From assembly GCF_009729075.1 (NCBI RefSeq), contig NZ_VTGY01000031.1:1-55328 (forward strand): a DNA stretch of 55,328 bases, in the 5' to 3' direction. The translations under genes and the position numbers were made by a program. The DNA is from Mycolicibacterium sp. CBMA 226 (GTDB lineage: Bacteria > Actinomycetota > Actinomycetes > Mycobacteriales > Mycobacteriaceae). This document shows, piece after piece, positions 43,340 to 51,430 of the stretch (positions are counted from its first letter, which is position 1; every line of letters starts with the position of its first letter). The notes below the pieces were generated by a model that was not told the origin of the DNA, made no database searches, and saw only the letters and a program-made list of their open reading frames with translations.

Positions 43340-43363
43340 GTATCTTACTCCTGAGTAAGGTAC
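43340..43363. promoter_or_regulatory. Palindrome GTATCTTACTC-CT-GAGTAAGGTAC upstream of fadE24
   Basis: Two 11-base arms with a single mismatch are separated by 2 bases, centred about 50 bases before the fadE24 ATG. This is a near-perfect dyad in an otherwise GC-rich region and the strongest operator candidate in the window. It probably binds a TetR- or FadR-type fatty-acid regulator encoded elsewhere. Confidence 0.65.
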
Positions 43364-43408
43364 GACGCTCGTGTTATCAACTTCACATTTGCGGGCTGCG
43401 AGCTGATA

Positions 43409-43441
43409 CCCGAAAACCCGCGTTGAACGCGGGTTTTCGGG
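43409..43441 (-). terminator. 14-bp hairpin terminator after hisN
   Basis: The arms CCCGAAAACCCGCG (43409-43422) and CGCGGGTTTTCGGG (43428-43441) are perfectly complementary with a TTGAA loop. They lie 15 bases beyond the hisN stop and upstream of the fadE24 control region, so they insulate the two units. Confidence 0.8.
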
Positions 43442-43455
43442 CACGAATCCGTGGG

Positions 43456-44232
43456 TCAGGTGAGGGCGGCGAGCACTTTCTCGTGCAGCAATCCGTTGGT
43501 CGCCACCGCACTGCCGCCATGCGGGCCCGACGCGCCGGCCAGGTTGGTGAATGACCCGCCGGCCTCCCGGACGACGACGTCCAGCGCCGCGAGATCCCAC
43601 AGCTTGACCTCCGGTTCGACGGCGATGTCGACCGCGCCCTCGGCCAGGAGGCAGTACGACCAGAAGTCGCCGTACGCCCGCACCCGCCATGCCGCGTCGG
43701 TCAGCGCGACGAAGGCGTCGCGCCGGTCTTCCCAGCCGGTCGTCAGGTCCGAGTAGGACAGACTCGCCGCATCCAACGTGTCGACGCGGGACACGGAGAT
43801 CGGGCGAGTGCGGCCGCCGAAGGAGGTGAACGCACCTTCGCCGGCGCCGGCCCACCACCGGCGTCCGAGGGCCGGCGCACTGACCACTCCGACGACCGGC
43901 ACGCCGTCCTGCAGCAGGGCGATCAACGTCGCCCACACGGGCACGCCGCGGACGAAGTTCTTGGTGCCGTCGATCGGGTCGATGACCCATTGCCGGCCGG
44001 CGAAAACCGCTGTGCCGCCGTATTCCTCGCCCAGCAAGGCGTCGTCCGGCCGGGCCGCCGACAGCGTCTCCCGCAGTACCTGTTCGACGGACTGGTCGGC
44101 ATCGGTCACGGGAGTCAGGTCCGGCTTGGTCTCGATGCGCAGATCCAGCGCGCCGAAGCGGTCCAACGTCACGGCATCGGCCTGATCGGCCAATCTGAGG
44201 GCGAGAGTGAGGTCGTCTGCGACATTGCTCAT
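43456..44232 (-). CDS. hisN: Histidinol-phosphatase of the inositol-monophosphatase family
   Basis: This is a 258-residue protein. Motifs are TPVTDADQSVE, the metal site GEEYGG, WVIDPIDGTKNFVRG (two Asp ligands) and LWDLAALDVVVREAGG. It matches the mycobacterial protein (Rv3137) that performs the histidinol-phosphate dephosphorylation step of histidine synthesis. ATG at 44232 is preferred over TTG at 44238. The other his genes are not nearby, as in M. tuberculosis. It is divergent from the small membrane protein at 44291. Confidence 0.85.
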   Translation of the reverse strand: MSNVADDLTLALRLADQADAVTLDRFGALDLRIETKPDLTPVTDADQSVEQVLRETLSAARPDDALLGEEYGGTAVFAGRQWVIDPIDGTKNFVRGVPVWATLIALLQDGVPVVGVVSAPALGRRWWAGAGEGAFTSFGGRTRPISVSRVDTLDAASLSYSDLTTGWEDRRDAFVALTDAAWRVRAYGDFWSYCLLAEGAVDIAVEPEVKLWDLAALDVVVREAGGSFTNLAGASGPHGGSAVATNGLLHEKVLAALT

Positions 44233-44290
44233 GCGCAATCCGCCTTCGCTACTTGCTGGGTACTCATGGGTGCAGTCCTACCATGAGTAC

Positions 44291-44608
44291 GTGTGGGAAT
44301 TCGTCGTGCTCATCGTCCTGCTCGGAGCGCTCGTACTGCTGGCGGCACCGTGGCTGCGGCGTACGCGTAGCGGCGAAACCGGGACCTTGCTGATCACCGG
44401 CGTCAGCCCACGGCCCGACGCCACCGGGGAGCAGTTCGTCACCGTCGCCGGGGTCATCAACGGCCCCAGCGTGAACGAGCACGAGGTCTACGGCCGCCTG
44501 GCGATCGACGTCGCCGAGTGGCCCGCGGTGGGCCAGTTGGTCCCCGTCGTCTACTCGCCCAAGAATCCGGACAACTGGAACTTCGCCCCGCACGCCCCTC
44601 ACGTGTAG
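44291..44608 (+). CDS. Small membrane-anchored protein of unknown function
   Basis: This 105-residue protein starts with GTG at 44291 (WEFVVLIVLLGALVLLAAPW), giving one transmembrane helix followed by an Arg-rich stop-transfer segment. A beta-rich domain of about 70 residues follows (TLLITGVSPRP... YGRLAIDVAEWPAVGQLVPVV). The frame extends upstream to 44207, but that part overlaps hisN. Not recognised. It is divergent from hisN with about 58 bases between the starts. Function unknown. Confidence 0.6.
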   Translation: MWEFVVLIVLLGALVLLAAPWLRRTRSGETGTLLITGVSPRPDATGEQFVTVAGVINGPSVNEHEVYGRLAIDVAEWPAVGQLVPVVYSPKNPDNWNFAPHAPHV

Positions 44609-44769
44609 TCGATCGCGGTCTGCCCGCTCCGGTGAGGCCCGGTTCTAGTGCTGGTTTGCTCAGCACTCGTTGAAAATCCGGCAAACGGCCCAATTGCGGT
44701 ATTTCCCTGTGCTAATAGATTCCCTATGCGAATAGCTAGCTATCGCATCGAGCTTGCTAGCCGCCTGGC

Positions 44770-45048
44770 GTGTGCGGTGCTCGGATCCGACAGTCGGGGC
44801 CGACGACGGACCGCTCGACGGGCTGGGGCGCAGTGCGAGGTGAGCTCGGCTTCACGCAGCACTTCGCCACACACAACATCGGCGGGCTCGAAGGCATCGC
44901 CGCGATCAACGCCGGCGGGCTTCAGGCGGGCGTGGGGTCCTTGAGCTCGGGCGCGCTGTCGGGATCGACGGCTACTTCGTCGCTGCTCAACTCAGGTGGC
45001 AGTCTGACGACATTCGCGGTGCAGGGCATTCTGCGGCCCGGCCACTAG
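44770..45048 (+). CDS. Small Gly/Ser-rich ORF, possibly a gene remnant
   Basis: The 477-base gap 44609-45085 holds no confident gene. This 92-codon frame from GTG has a C-terminal half that looks protein-like (GGLEGIAAINAGGLQ, then SSGALSGSTATSSLLNSGGS). Its N-terminal third does not, and it has no good ribosome binding site. A TAG lies three codons before the GTG. A second frame beginning MRIASYRIELASRLACAVLG at 44726 runs into the same region, so a frameshifted exported protein is possible. Treat it as a doubtful gene or a decayed one. Confidence 0.25.
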   Translation: MCGARIRQSGPTTDRSTGWGAVRGELGFTQHFATHNIGGLEGIAAINAGGLQAGVGSLSSGALSGSTATSSLLNSGGSLTTFAVQGILRPGH

Positions 45049-45085
45049 TTGGCTCGAGCTGCCGCGCTGCGGAAGCGCGCGGTTC

Positions 45086-46474
45086 TCAGCCGTGCGCGAC
45101 CCGCAGCATGTGCGCCACATCTGTCAGCTTCACCCGCGGCCGGTTCTGGCCTTCGCCGGCCGACCGCTCGTGCGCGTCGATCAGGCGCCAATGGTCGTTG
45201 GTCACCAGGGTCGGCTGCCGCGACAGGAACCAGGCCGCCAGGTCGTCGGAATGGGTGGGTCCGAAGTCGGCCAGCTCTGCGCCGCAAATGTCCTCGATCA
45301 GGGTGTTGACGGTGTCCTGCGAGTCCTTCTTGTTACTGCCGATGACGCCCGACGGTCCGCGCTTGATCCAGCCGACGACGTACTCGTTCCGGCTGCCCTC
45401 GACCCGGCCGTCGGTGTGTGGGATGGTCGCGGAGCGCTCGTCGAACGGCAGGCCCGGTGTCGGCATGCCCCGGTAGCCCACCGCGCGCACCACAAGTTGG
45501 GCCGGCAACTCCTCGCGTTTGCCGCTGTCCTTGGCGACGATCCGGCCGCCGTCATCGACCAACTCGTTGTGGCCCAACACGATTGACTCGACGCGCTCGG
45601 CTCCCTTGATCTCGATCGGTGAGGTCTGGAACTTGAAGACGATGCGGCGCTCGCGCCCGAGGGCCCCGCGTTCGGCGTAGCCGCGGAGAATCTTGATGTT
45701 CTGCCGCACGGTCTTTCCGGCGGCTTCGAGGTCGGCGTCGGTGATGCCGTCGACGTCGGCCGGATCGACGATCACATCGACGTCGGCCATGGCCGCCAGG
45801 TCGCCGAGCTCGCGCAGTTCCAGCGTCGTGAACGGGGCCTGCAGCGGACCGCGCCGTCCGACGATCACGACCTCGCGGACACCACGTGCGCCGAGGGCCG
45901 TCAGCGCGTGGTCGGCGATGTCGGTGGCCGCCAGCTCACCCGGATCGCTGACCAGGATGCGAGCCACGTCCAAGGCCACGTTGCCATTGCCGACCACCAC
46001 GGCCCGTTCCTGGGTGACGTCCGGGTCCATGGTTGCGAAATGCGGATGCGCGTTGTACCAGCCGACGAAATCGACGGCGGCCACGCTGCCCTCGAGTTCC
46101 TCGCCGGGGATGCCCAGCGGCCGGTCGGACTGCGCGCCGATGGCGTAGATGACCGCGTCGTACCGCTCAGAAAGCTCTGCGGCCTGCACATGCTCGCCCA
46201 CGGCTACGTTGCCAAAGAAGCGGAAGCGCGCATCGTCGGCGATCTTGTCGAACTGCGCCGTCACCGTCTTGATCTTCGGGTGGTCCGGAGCCACGCCGGA
46301 GCGCACCAGCCCCCAGGGGGTGGGCAGCATCTCGAGCATGTCGATGCGCACGTCGATCGGTTCTTCTGAATCGGCCGCGCCGGCGGCCTTGGCGTCGGCG
46401 AATTTCAACAGAGACGCGGCAGCGAAAAACCCTGACGGGCCGGATCCGACAACCGCCACATGGTAAGGGCGCAT
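45086..46474 (-). CDS. fprA: NADPH-ferredoxin reductase FprA
   Basis: This 462-residue adrenodoxin-reductase-type flavoenzyme has the FAD motif VAVVGSGPSGFFAA at 5-18 and the NADPH motif VVGNGNVALDVA, with VIVGRRGPLQA following. PTPWGLVRSGVAPDHPKIK is the family signature. It passes electrons from NADPH to ferredoxins that serve cytochromes P450 and other enzymes. The start at 46474 gives MRPYHVAVVG, as in M. tuberculosis FprA. It is divergent from prfB. Confidence 0.93.
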   Translation of the reverse strand: MRPYHVAVVGSGPSGFFAAASLLKFADAKAAGAADSEEPIDVRIDMLEMLPTPWGLVRSGVAPDHPKIKTVTAQFDKIADDARFRFFGNVAVGEHVQAAELSERYDAVIYAIGAQSDRPLGIPGEELEGSVAAVDFVGWYNAHPHFATMDPDVTQERAVVVGNGNVALDVARILVSDPGELAATDIADHALTALGARGVREVVIVGRRGPLQAPFTTLELRELGDLAAMADVDVIVDPADVDGITDADLEAAGKTVRQNIKILRGYAERGALGRERRIVFKFQTSPIEIKGAERVESIVLGHNELVDDGGRIVAKDSGKREELPAQLVVRAVGYRGMPTPGLPFDERSATIPHTDGRVEGSRNEYVVGWIKRGPSGVIGSNKKDSQDTVNTLIEDICGAELADFGPTHSDDLAAWFLSRQPTLVTNDHWRLIDAHERSAGEGQNRPRVKLTDVAHMLRVAHG

Positions 46475-46623
46475 ATGTATGGTTTGCCTTCTTGTTCTGC
46501 TCAGTGCGCGCAAGGGGCTGTCGCGACGCGGCCGAGCGGGTTACACGGCGATGCTAAACCGGTCCATGCGATCAGGGCTTGCAATGTGAAAGTCCGTCTC
46601 ACTGGTCGGTACCCTCATCCTTT

Positions 46624-47739
46624 GTGGACCTCGACCGTCAAGCCGACATTGCCGCCCTCGACAGCACTCTGACCACTGTGGAGCGGGTGCTCGACGTCGA
46701 AGGTCTGCGCGCGCGCATCGCCAAACTCGAAGATGAGGCATCGGACCCCAAATTGTGGGACGACCAGGCCAACGCCCAGAAGGTGACCAGCAGTCTGTCG
46801 CATGCACAGGGCGAGCTGCGTCGGGTCGAGGAGCTGCGTGGACGCGTCGAGGACCTGCCCGTGCTCTACGAGCTGGCCGAGGAGGAAGAGGGCGCGGCCA
46901 AGACCGACGCCATCGCCGACGCCGACGCCGAACTGGCCAAGCTGCGCGAGGATATCGAGGCGCTTGAGGTTCGAACGCTGCTCTCGGGGGAATACGACGA
47001 GCGGGAAGCGGTCGTCACCATCCGCTCCGGCGCCGGTGGTGTGGACGCCGCCGACTGGGCCGAGATGTTGATGCGCATGTACATCCGCTGGGCCGAGAAG
47101 CACGGGTATCCGGTCGAGGTCTTCGACACGTCGTACGCAGAGGAGGCGGGCATCAAGAGCGCGACCTTCGCGGTGCATACGCCGTTCGCGTACGGAACGT
47201 TGTCGGTCGAGCAGGGCACCCACCGACTCGTGCGCATCAGCCCCTTCGACAACCAGAGCCGGCGTCAGACGTCGTTCGCCGACGTCGAGGTCCTGCCGGT
47301 CGTCGAGACCGCCGACTCCATCGACATCCCCGAAGGGGATATCCGCGTCGACGTCTACCGGTCCAGCGGTCCGGGTGGTCAGTCGGTGAACACCACCGAC
47401 TCGGCGGTCCGGCTCACGCACATCCCGACGGGCATCGTCGTAACCTGTCAGAACGAAAAATCGCAGCTGCAGAACAAGGTTTCCGCGATGCGAGTGCTCA
47501 GCGCCAAGCTGCTGGAACGCAAACGCCAGGAAGAGCGGGCCGAGATGGACGCGCTCAAGGGCGACGGCGGCAGCTCGTGGGGCAACCAGATGCGCTCGTA
47601 CGTGCTGCACCCCTACCAGATGGTGAAGGACCTGCGCACCGAGTTCGAGGTCGGCAATCCGGCCGCGGTACTCGACGGCGATATTGACGGCTTCCTGGAA
47701 GCCGGAATCCGCTGGCGCAACCGAAAAGAAGATGACTAA
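46624..47739 (+). CDS. prfB: Peptide chain release factor 2
   Basis: This 371-residue protein has the SPF codon-recognition tripeptide (RISPFDNQSRR), which marks RF2 (UGA/UAA), and the catalytic GGQ in SSGPGGQSVNTTDSAVR. The start is GTG at 46624 (DLDRQADIAAL). An ATG at 46579 is in frame but adds residues not seen in relatives. The gene is one continuous frame, without the in-frame UGA and programmed +1 frameshift that autoregulates prfB in Escherichia coli. It is first in a likely operon with the mscS-like gene. Confidence 0.95.
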   Translation: MDLDRQADIAALDSTLTTVERVLDVEGLRARIAKLEDEASDPKLWDDQANAQKVTSSLSHAQGELRRVEELRGRVEDLPVLYELAEEEEGAAKTDAIADADAELAKLREDIEALEVRTLLSGEYDEREAVVTIRSGAGGVDAADWAEMLMRMYIRWAEKHGYPVEVFDTSYAEEAGIKSATFAVHTPFAYGTLSVEQGTHRLVRISPFDNQSRRQTSFADVEVLPVVETADSIDIPEGDIRVDVYRSSGPGGQSVNTTDSAVRLTHIPTGIVVTCQNEKSQLQNKVSAMRVLSAKLLERKRQEERAEMDALKGDGGSSWGNQMRSYVLHPYQMVKDLRTEFEVGNPAAVLDGDIDGFLEAGIRWRNRKEDD

Positions 47740-48730
47740 TAACTCTCTGATTGCCGCAAGCCAACTGGAGTCATTCGGTTGGTGGGCCCAACAGTGGCAC
47801 AGCTTCTGGCGTGGCTCGATCGGCGAATGGATCATCACCCGCGGGCTGCGGATCGTCATGCTCGTCATCGCCGCGATGCTGATCTCGCGGTTCGTCGGCT
47901 GGCTGACCCACCGGATCACCGCCCGCATCGACGAGCGTTTCCAGGAGAGCGACGCGCTGGTCCGGTCCGAGACCACCAAGCACCGGCAGGCCGTCGCCTC
48001 GGTGATCTCGTGGGTGACCGTCGCGCTGGTGTCGGTGGTCGTCCTCGTCGACATCACCGAGATCCTGGGCATACCCATCGGCTCGCTGGTCGCCCCCGCC
48101 GCGGTGCTCGGCGCCGCGCTTGGCTTCGGCGCGCAGCGCATCGTGCAGGACCTGCTGGCCGGGTTCTTCATCATCACCGAGAAGCAGTACGGGTTCGGTG
48201 ATCTCGTCGCACTGACCGTCAGTGGTATCACCGTGCCGGCCGAAGGCACCGTCGAAGACGTCACGCTGCGCGTCACCAAGCTGCGCTCCAGCGACGGTGA
48301 GGTCTACACAATCCCGAACGGGCAGATCGCCAAGACCGTCAACCTGTCCAAGGACTGGGCCCGTGCGGTCGTCGACATCCCGGTGCCCACGACGGCTGAT
48401 CTGGGCAAGGTCAACGACATCCTGAACCGGGTGTGTGAACGTGCGATGGAGGACCTCCAGCTGCGCGCGCTGCTCTTGGACAAGCCGCAGTTGATGGGTG
48501 TGGAGAGCATCGAACTTGACACCGTGAACCTGCGGCTGGTGGCACGAACGCTGCCCGGCAAGCAGTTCGAGGTCGGCCGGCGCTTGCGTGTGATGGTCGT
48601 CTCGGCATTCGGCCGGGCCGGTATCGAGAGCCCTGCCGACCACGAGCCTGAAGTGGAGGCCATGGTGCATCCGGCCACGGTCGGCGGCGCCGAGGACAAG
48701 ACCCAGGGACCGGGGGACGGGCCACGATGA
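47732..48730 (+). CDS. MscS-family mechanosensitive channel
   Basis: This 332-residue protein has three or so transmembrane helices (about 38-58, 90-115, 118-140). The pore helix region GAALGFGAQRIVQDLLAG (with the Ala/Gly-packed TM3 and the QD kink of MscS) is followed by the MscS beta domain (GDLVALTVSGITVPAEGTVE ... TIPNGQIAKTVNLS, each in pieces). It opens under hypo-osmotic tension. The start at 47732 overlaps the end of prfB by 8 bases. The frame from 47684 lies in prfB and is rejected. Confidence 0.88.
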   Translation: MTNNSLIAASQLESFGWWAQQWHSFWRGSIGEWIITRGLRIVMLVIAAMLISRFVGWLTHRITARIDERFQESDALVRSETTKHRQAVASVISWVTVALVSVVVLVDITEILGIPIGSLVAPAAVLGAALGFGAQRIVQDLLAGFFIITEKQYGFGDLVALTVSGITVPAEGTVEDVTLRVTKLRSSDGEVYTIPNGQIAKTVNLSKDWARAVVDIPVPTTADLGKVNDILNRVCERAMEDLQLRALLLDKPQLMGVESIELDTVNLRLVARTLPGKQFEVGRRLRVMVVSAFGRAGIESPADHEPEVEAMVHPATVGGAEDKTQGPGDGPR

Positions 48731-49263
48731 ATGCGTTGTCCCGTTTCGCGGCCAAACGCGCTGACCGCGCCTGGCCTGCCTACATCCTGGGGCGGGTCCG
48801 GACATCGACGGTCGGCCTGATCGTGGCCTTCTTCGTGGCGTACTGGCTGCACCAGACCTACGCACCGCCGCCACCGCCGCCGCCACCGACTCCCGCGGTG
48901 GTGCCGCCCGGCTTCGTGCCCAACCCCGACTACACCTGGGTGCCGCGTACCGACGTGAACACCCGGCCCAAGTCGACGTACCGACCGACGCCGACGGAGA
49001 CCACCGAGACGACCACCACGACCACGACCACGACCACGCCGACCACCTCCAGCACGACGGCGCCGCCAACGACGACGGTCATCACCCCGGCTCCCGGCAT
49101 CCTGCCGCCGGTCACACTGCCGGTGCTGCCCAACCTCGCCCCGCCACCGCCCGCTCCGGCGCCCGCACCGCCACCCGGCCCGCTCCCGGCTGCAGAAGAA
49201 CCGCCCGGCGGGCCGGTCACGACCACCATCATTTCGCCCGGTGCGGCACCGGCGGCGAGCTAG
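48727..49263 (+). CDS. Membrane-anchored Pro/Thr-rich protein (Rv3103c-like)
   Basis: This is a 178-residue protein. A basic N-terminus and one transmembrane helix (about 26-44) are followed by an extracytoplasmic part that is almost entirely low-complexity: eight Pro in a row near 47-54, a run of about ten Thr near 92-101, then Pro/Ala-rich sequence. Such a tail would span the cell wall or be glycosylated. The ATG overlaps the mscS-like stop (ATGA). Gene order matches the M. tuberculosis locus between the channel and ftsE. Function unknown. Confidence 0.75.
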   Translation: MNALSRFAAKRADRAWPAYILGRVRTSTVGLIVAFFVAYWLHQTYAPPPPPPPPTPAVVPPGFVPNPDYTWVPRTDVNTRPKSTYRPTPTETTETTTTTTTTTTPTTSSTTAPPTTTVITPAPGILPPVTLPVLPNLAPPPPAPAPAPPPGPLPAAEEPPGGPVTTTIISPGAAPAAS

Positions 49264-49317
49264 CGGCGTCAGCCTCAGCGGTCACACCTCAGCGTCCGAC
49301 TACACTGGCGTGCCGTG

Positions 49318-50007
49318 ATGATCACCCTCGACCACGTGAGCAAGAACTACAAGTCTTCGGCACGCCCAGCCCTGGACAACGTGTCGCTCAAGATCGACAA
49401 GGGTGAGTTCGTCTTCCTCATCGGTCCGTCCGGTTCCGGCAAGTCGACGTTCATGCGCCTACTGCTCGGTGCCGAGGTGCCGACGTCGGGTGACATCCGG
49501 GTCTCGAAGTTCCACGTCAACAAGCTGCCGAGCCGGCACATCCCGAGCCTGCGCCAGGTGCTCGGCTGCGTGTTCCAGGATTTCCGGTTGCTGCAGCAGA
49601 AGACGGTGTTCGAGAACGTGGCGTTCGCGCTCGAGGTGATCGGCAAGCGGCCGGACACCATCAACCGCGTCGTGCCCGACGTGCTGGAGATGGTGGGCCT
49701 GTCCGGCAAGGCCAACCGGCTACCCGGTGAGCTGTCCGGTGGCGAGCAGCAGCGGGTCGCGATCGCCCGGGCTTTCGTCAACCGGCCGCTGGTGCTGCTG
49801 GCCGACGAACCCACCGGCAACTTGGACCCCGAGACGAGCAACGACATCATGGACCTGCTGGAGCGCATCAACCGCACCGGCACGACGGTCGTGATGGCCA
49901 CCCACGACCATCACATCGTCGACTCGATGCGTCAGCGCGTCATCGAACTCGAACTCGGCCGCCTCATCCGCGATGAGCAGAGCGGCGTCTACGGAATGGA
50001 TCGCTAA
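49318..50007 (+). CDS. ftsE: Cell division ATP-binding protein FtsE
   Basis: This 229-residue ABC ATPase has Walker A GPSGSGKST (about 36-44), signature LSGGEQQRVAIARA and Walker B VLLADEPTGNLD, with the switch His in MATHDHH. Together with FtsX it activates periplasmic peptidoglycan hydrolases at the septum. ATG at 49318 is preferred over GTG at 49315 and gives the usual length. Confidence 0.95.
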   Translation: MITLDHVSKNYKSSARPALDNVSLKIDKGEFVFLIGPSGSGKSTFMRLLLGAEVPTSGDIRVSKFHVNKLPSRHIPSLRQVLGCVFQDFRLLQQKTVFENVAFALEVIGKRPDTINRVVPDVLEMVGLSGKANRLPGELSGGEQQRVAIARAFVNRPLVLLADEPTGNLDPETSNDIMDLLERINRTGTTVVMATHDHHIVDSMRQRVIELELGRLIRDEQSGVYGMDR

Positions 50008-50904
50008 GTGCGCTTCGGCTTTCTTGTCAATGAAGTCCTGACTGGATTTCGTCGCAACGTCACCATGACGGTCGCCATGATCTTGACGACCGCTATCTCC
50101 ATCGGCCTGTTCGGCGGTGGTCTCCTGGTGGTGCGGCTGGCCGATCAGTCCAAGCAGATCTACCTGGACCGCGTGGAGAGCCAGGTCTTCCTGACCGACG
50201 ACGTCTCGTCCAACGACCCCAACTGCGAGGCAGACCCGTGTAAGTCGTTGCGTAAGTTGATCGATGACCGCAAGGACGTGAAGTCGGTTCGCTACATGAA
50301 CCGGGACCAGGCGTACGACGACGCGGTCCGGCGCATTCCGGCGTTCAAGGATTACGCGAGCAAGAAGGCGTTCCCCGCGTCGTTCGTCGTCAAGCTCGAC
50401 AATCCGGAGCAGCACAAGGGATTTGAAGACGCGCTGCGCGGCCGGCCCGGCGTGCGCCAGGTGACCGACCAGAAAGAGTTGGTGGACCGCCTGTTCGGCA
50501 TCCTCGACGGTGTCAGCGCAACGGCCTTCGCCGTGGCGCTGGTGCAGGCCATCGCCGCGACCCTGCTGATCGCGAACACCGTGTTGATCGCGGCACGTAC
50601 CCGCAGCACCGAGATCAGCATCATGAGGCTGGTCGGCGCGTCGCGGTGGTACACGCAATTGCCATTCTTCGTCGAAGCGCTGATCGCAGCACTGATCGGT
50701 GTGGTGCTCGCCGTGATCGGGTTGATCATCGTGCGCGCAATGTTCCTCGAGGACGTGCTCAATCAGTTCTACCAAGCGGGGCTGATCGCCAAGGTCGACT
50801 ACGCCGACGTCCTCGTCTTCTGCGCGCCGTGGATGTTGTTGCTGGGGCTCGGAATGTCGGGCATCACGGCGTACGCCACGCTGCGCGCGTACATCAGGCG
50901 ATAG
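50008..50904 (+). CDS. ftsX: Cell division membrane protein FtsX
   Basis: This 298-residue protein has four membrane helices (about 22-44, then three after 170). It has a large extracytoplasmic loop between the first two, containing two Cys residues (NCEADPCKS) as in mycobacterial FtsX, where the loop binds the hydrolase RipC. GTG at 50008 follows the ftsE stop immediately. Confidence 0.95.
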   Translation: MRFGFLVNEVLTGFRRNVTMTVAMILTTAISIGLFGGGLLVVRLADQSKQIYLDRVESQVFLTDDVSSNDPNCEADPCKSLRKLIDDRKDVKSVRYMNRDQAYDDAVRRIPAFKDYASKKAFPASFVVKLDNPEQHKGFEDALRGRPGVRQVTDQKELVDRLFGILDGVSATAFAVALVQAIAATLLIANTVLIAARTRSTEISIMRLVGASRWYTQLPFFVEALIAALIGVVLAVIGLIIVRAMFLEDVLNQFYQAGLIAKVDYADVLVFCAPWMLLLGLGMSGITAYATLRAYIRR

Positions 50905-50906
50905 CG

Positions 50907-51410
50907 ATGGCAAAGAACGCAAACAAGAAGGACGCCGACAAATCCGGCAACAACGCGGTCGTCGCAACCAACCGCAAAGCGCGGCACAACTATTCGATCA
51001 TCGATACCTACGAGGCGGGTATCGCTCTGGTCGGTACCGAGGTGAAAAGCCTGCGTGAGGGCCTGGCGTCACTGGCCGACGCCTTCGCCACCGTCGACGA
51101 CGGCGAGGTGTGGCTGCGCAACCTGCACATCGCCGAATATCACCACGGCACCTGGACCAACCACGCGCCGCGGCGCAACCGAAAACTGTTGCTGCACCGG
51201 AAACAGATCGACATGCTGGTCGGCAAGCTGCGGGACGGCAACTTCACGCTCGTCCCGCTGAAGCTGTACTTCTCCGATGGCCGGGTCAAGGTCGAGTTGG
51301 CACTGGCCCGCGGTAAGGAAGCGCACGACAAACGCCAGGACATCGCCAAGCGCGATGCGCAGCGCGAGATCACCCGCGAGATGGGTCGACGCCTCAAGGG
51401 CAGGAACTGA
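50907..51410 (+). CDS. smpB: tmRNA-binding protein SmpB
   Basis: This 167-residue protein has the SmpB core RKARHNYSIIDTYEAGIALVG (in two parts) and the basic C-terminal tail that reaches the ribosomal decoding centre (DKRQDIAKRDAQREITREMGRRLKGRN in pieces). It starts 2 bases after the ftsX stop. It acts with the tmRNA encoded about 2.7 kb downstream in ribosome rescue. Confidence 0.96.
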   Translation: MAKNANKKDADKSGNNAVVATNRKARHNYSIIDTYEAGIALVGTEVKSLREGLASLADAFATVDDGEVWLRNLHIAEYHHGTWTNHAPRRNRKLLLHRKQIDMLVGKLRDGNFTLVPLKLYFSDGRVKVELALARGKEAHDKRQDIAKRDAQREITREMGRRLKGRN

Positions 51411-51430
51411 CCGGGGTTCTGCTCGCGCTG

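Noticed and set aside
41894..43990. 698-residue form of FadE24
   Set aside because: The extra 230 N-terminal residues are read through the hisN gene, the hairpin and the operator. The 468-residue form fits the family.
46579..47739. Programmed +1 frameshift in prfB
   Set aside because: The whole gene reads in one frame with no internal UGA, so the Escherichia coli-type autoregulatory frameshift is absent.
48868..49260. Tandem repeat or CRISPR-like array
   Set aside because: The repeated CCG and ACC triplets encode the Pro and Thr runs of the protein. There are no spacers of constant length, and no CRISPR array or cas gene is seen anywhere in the window.
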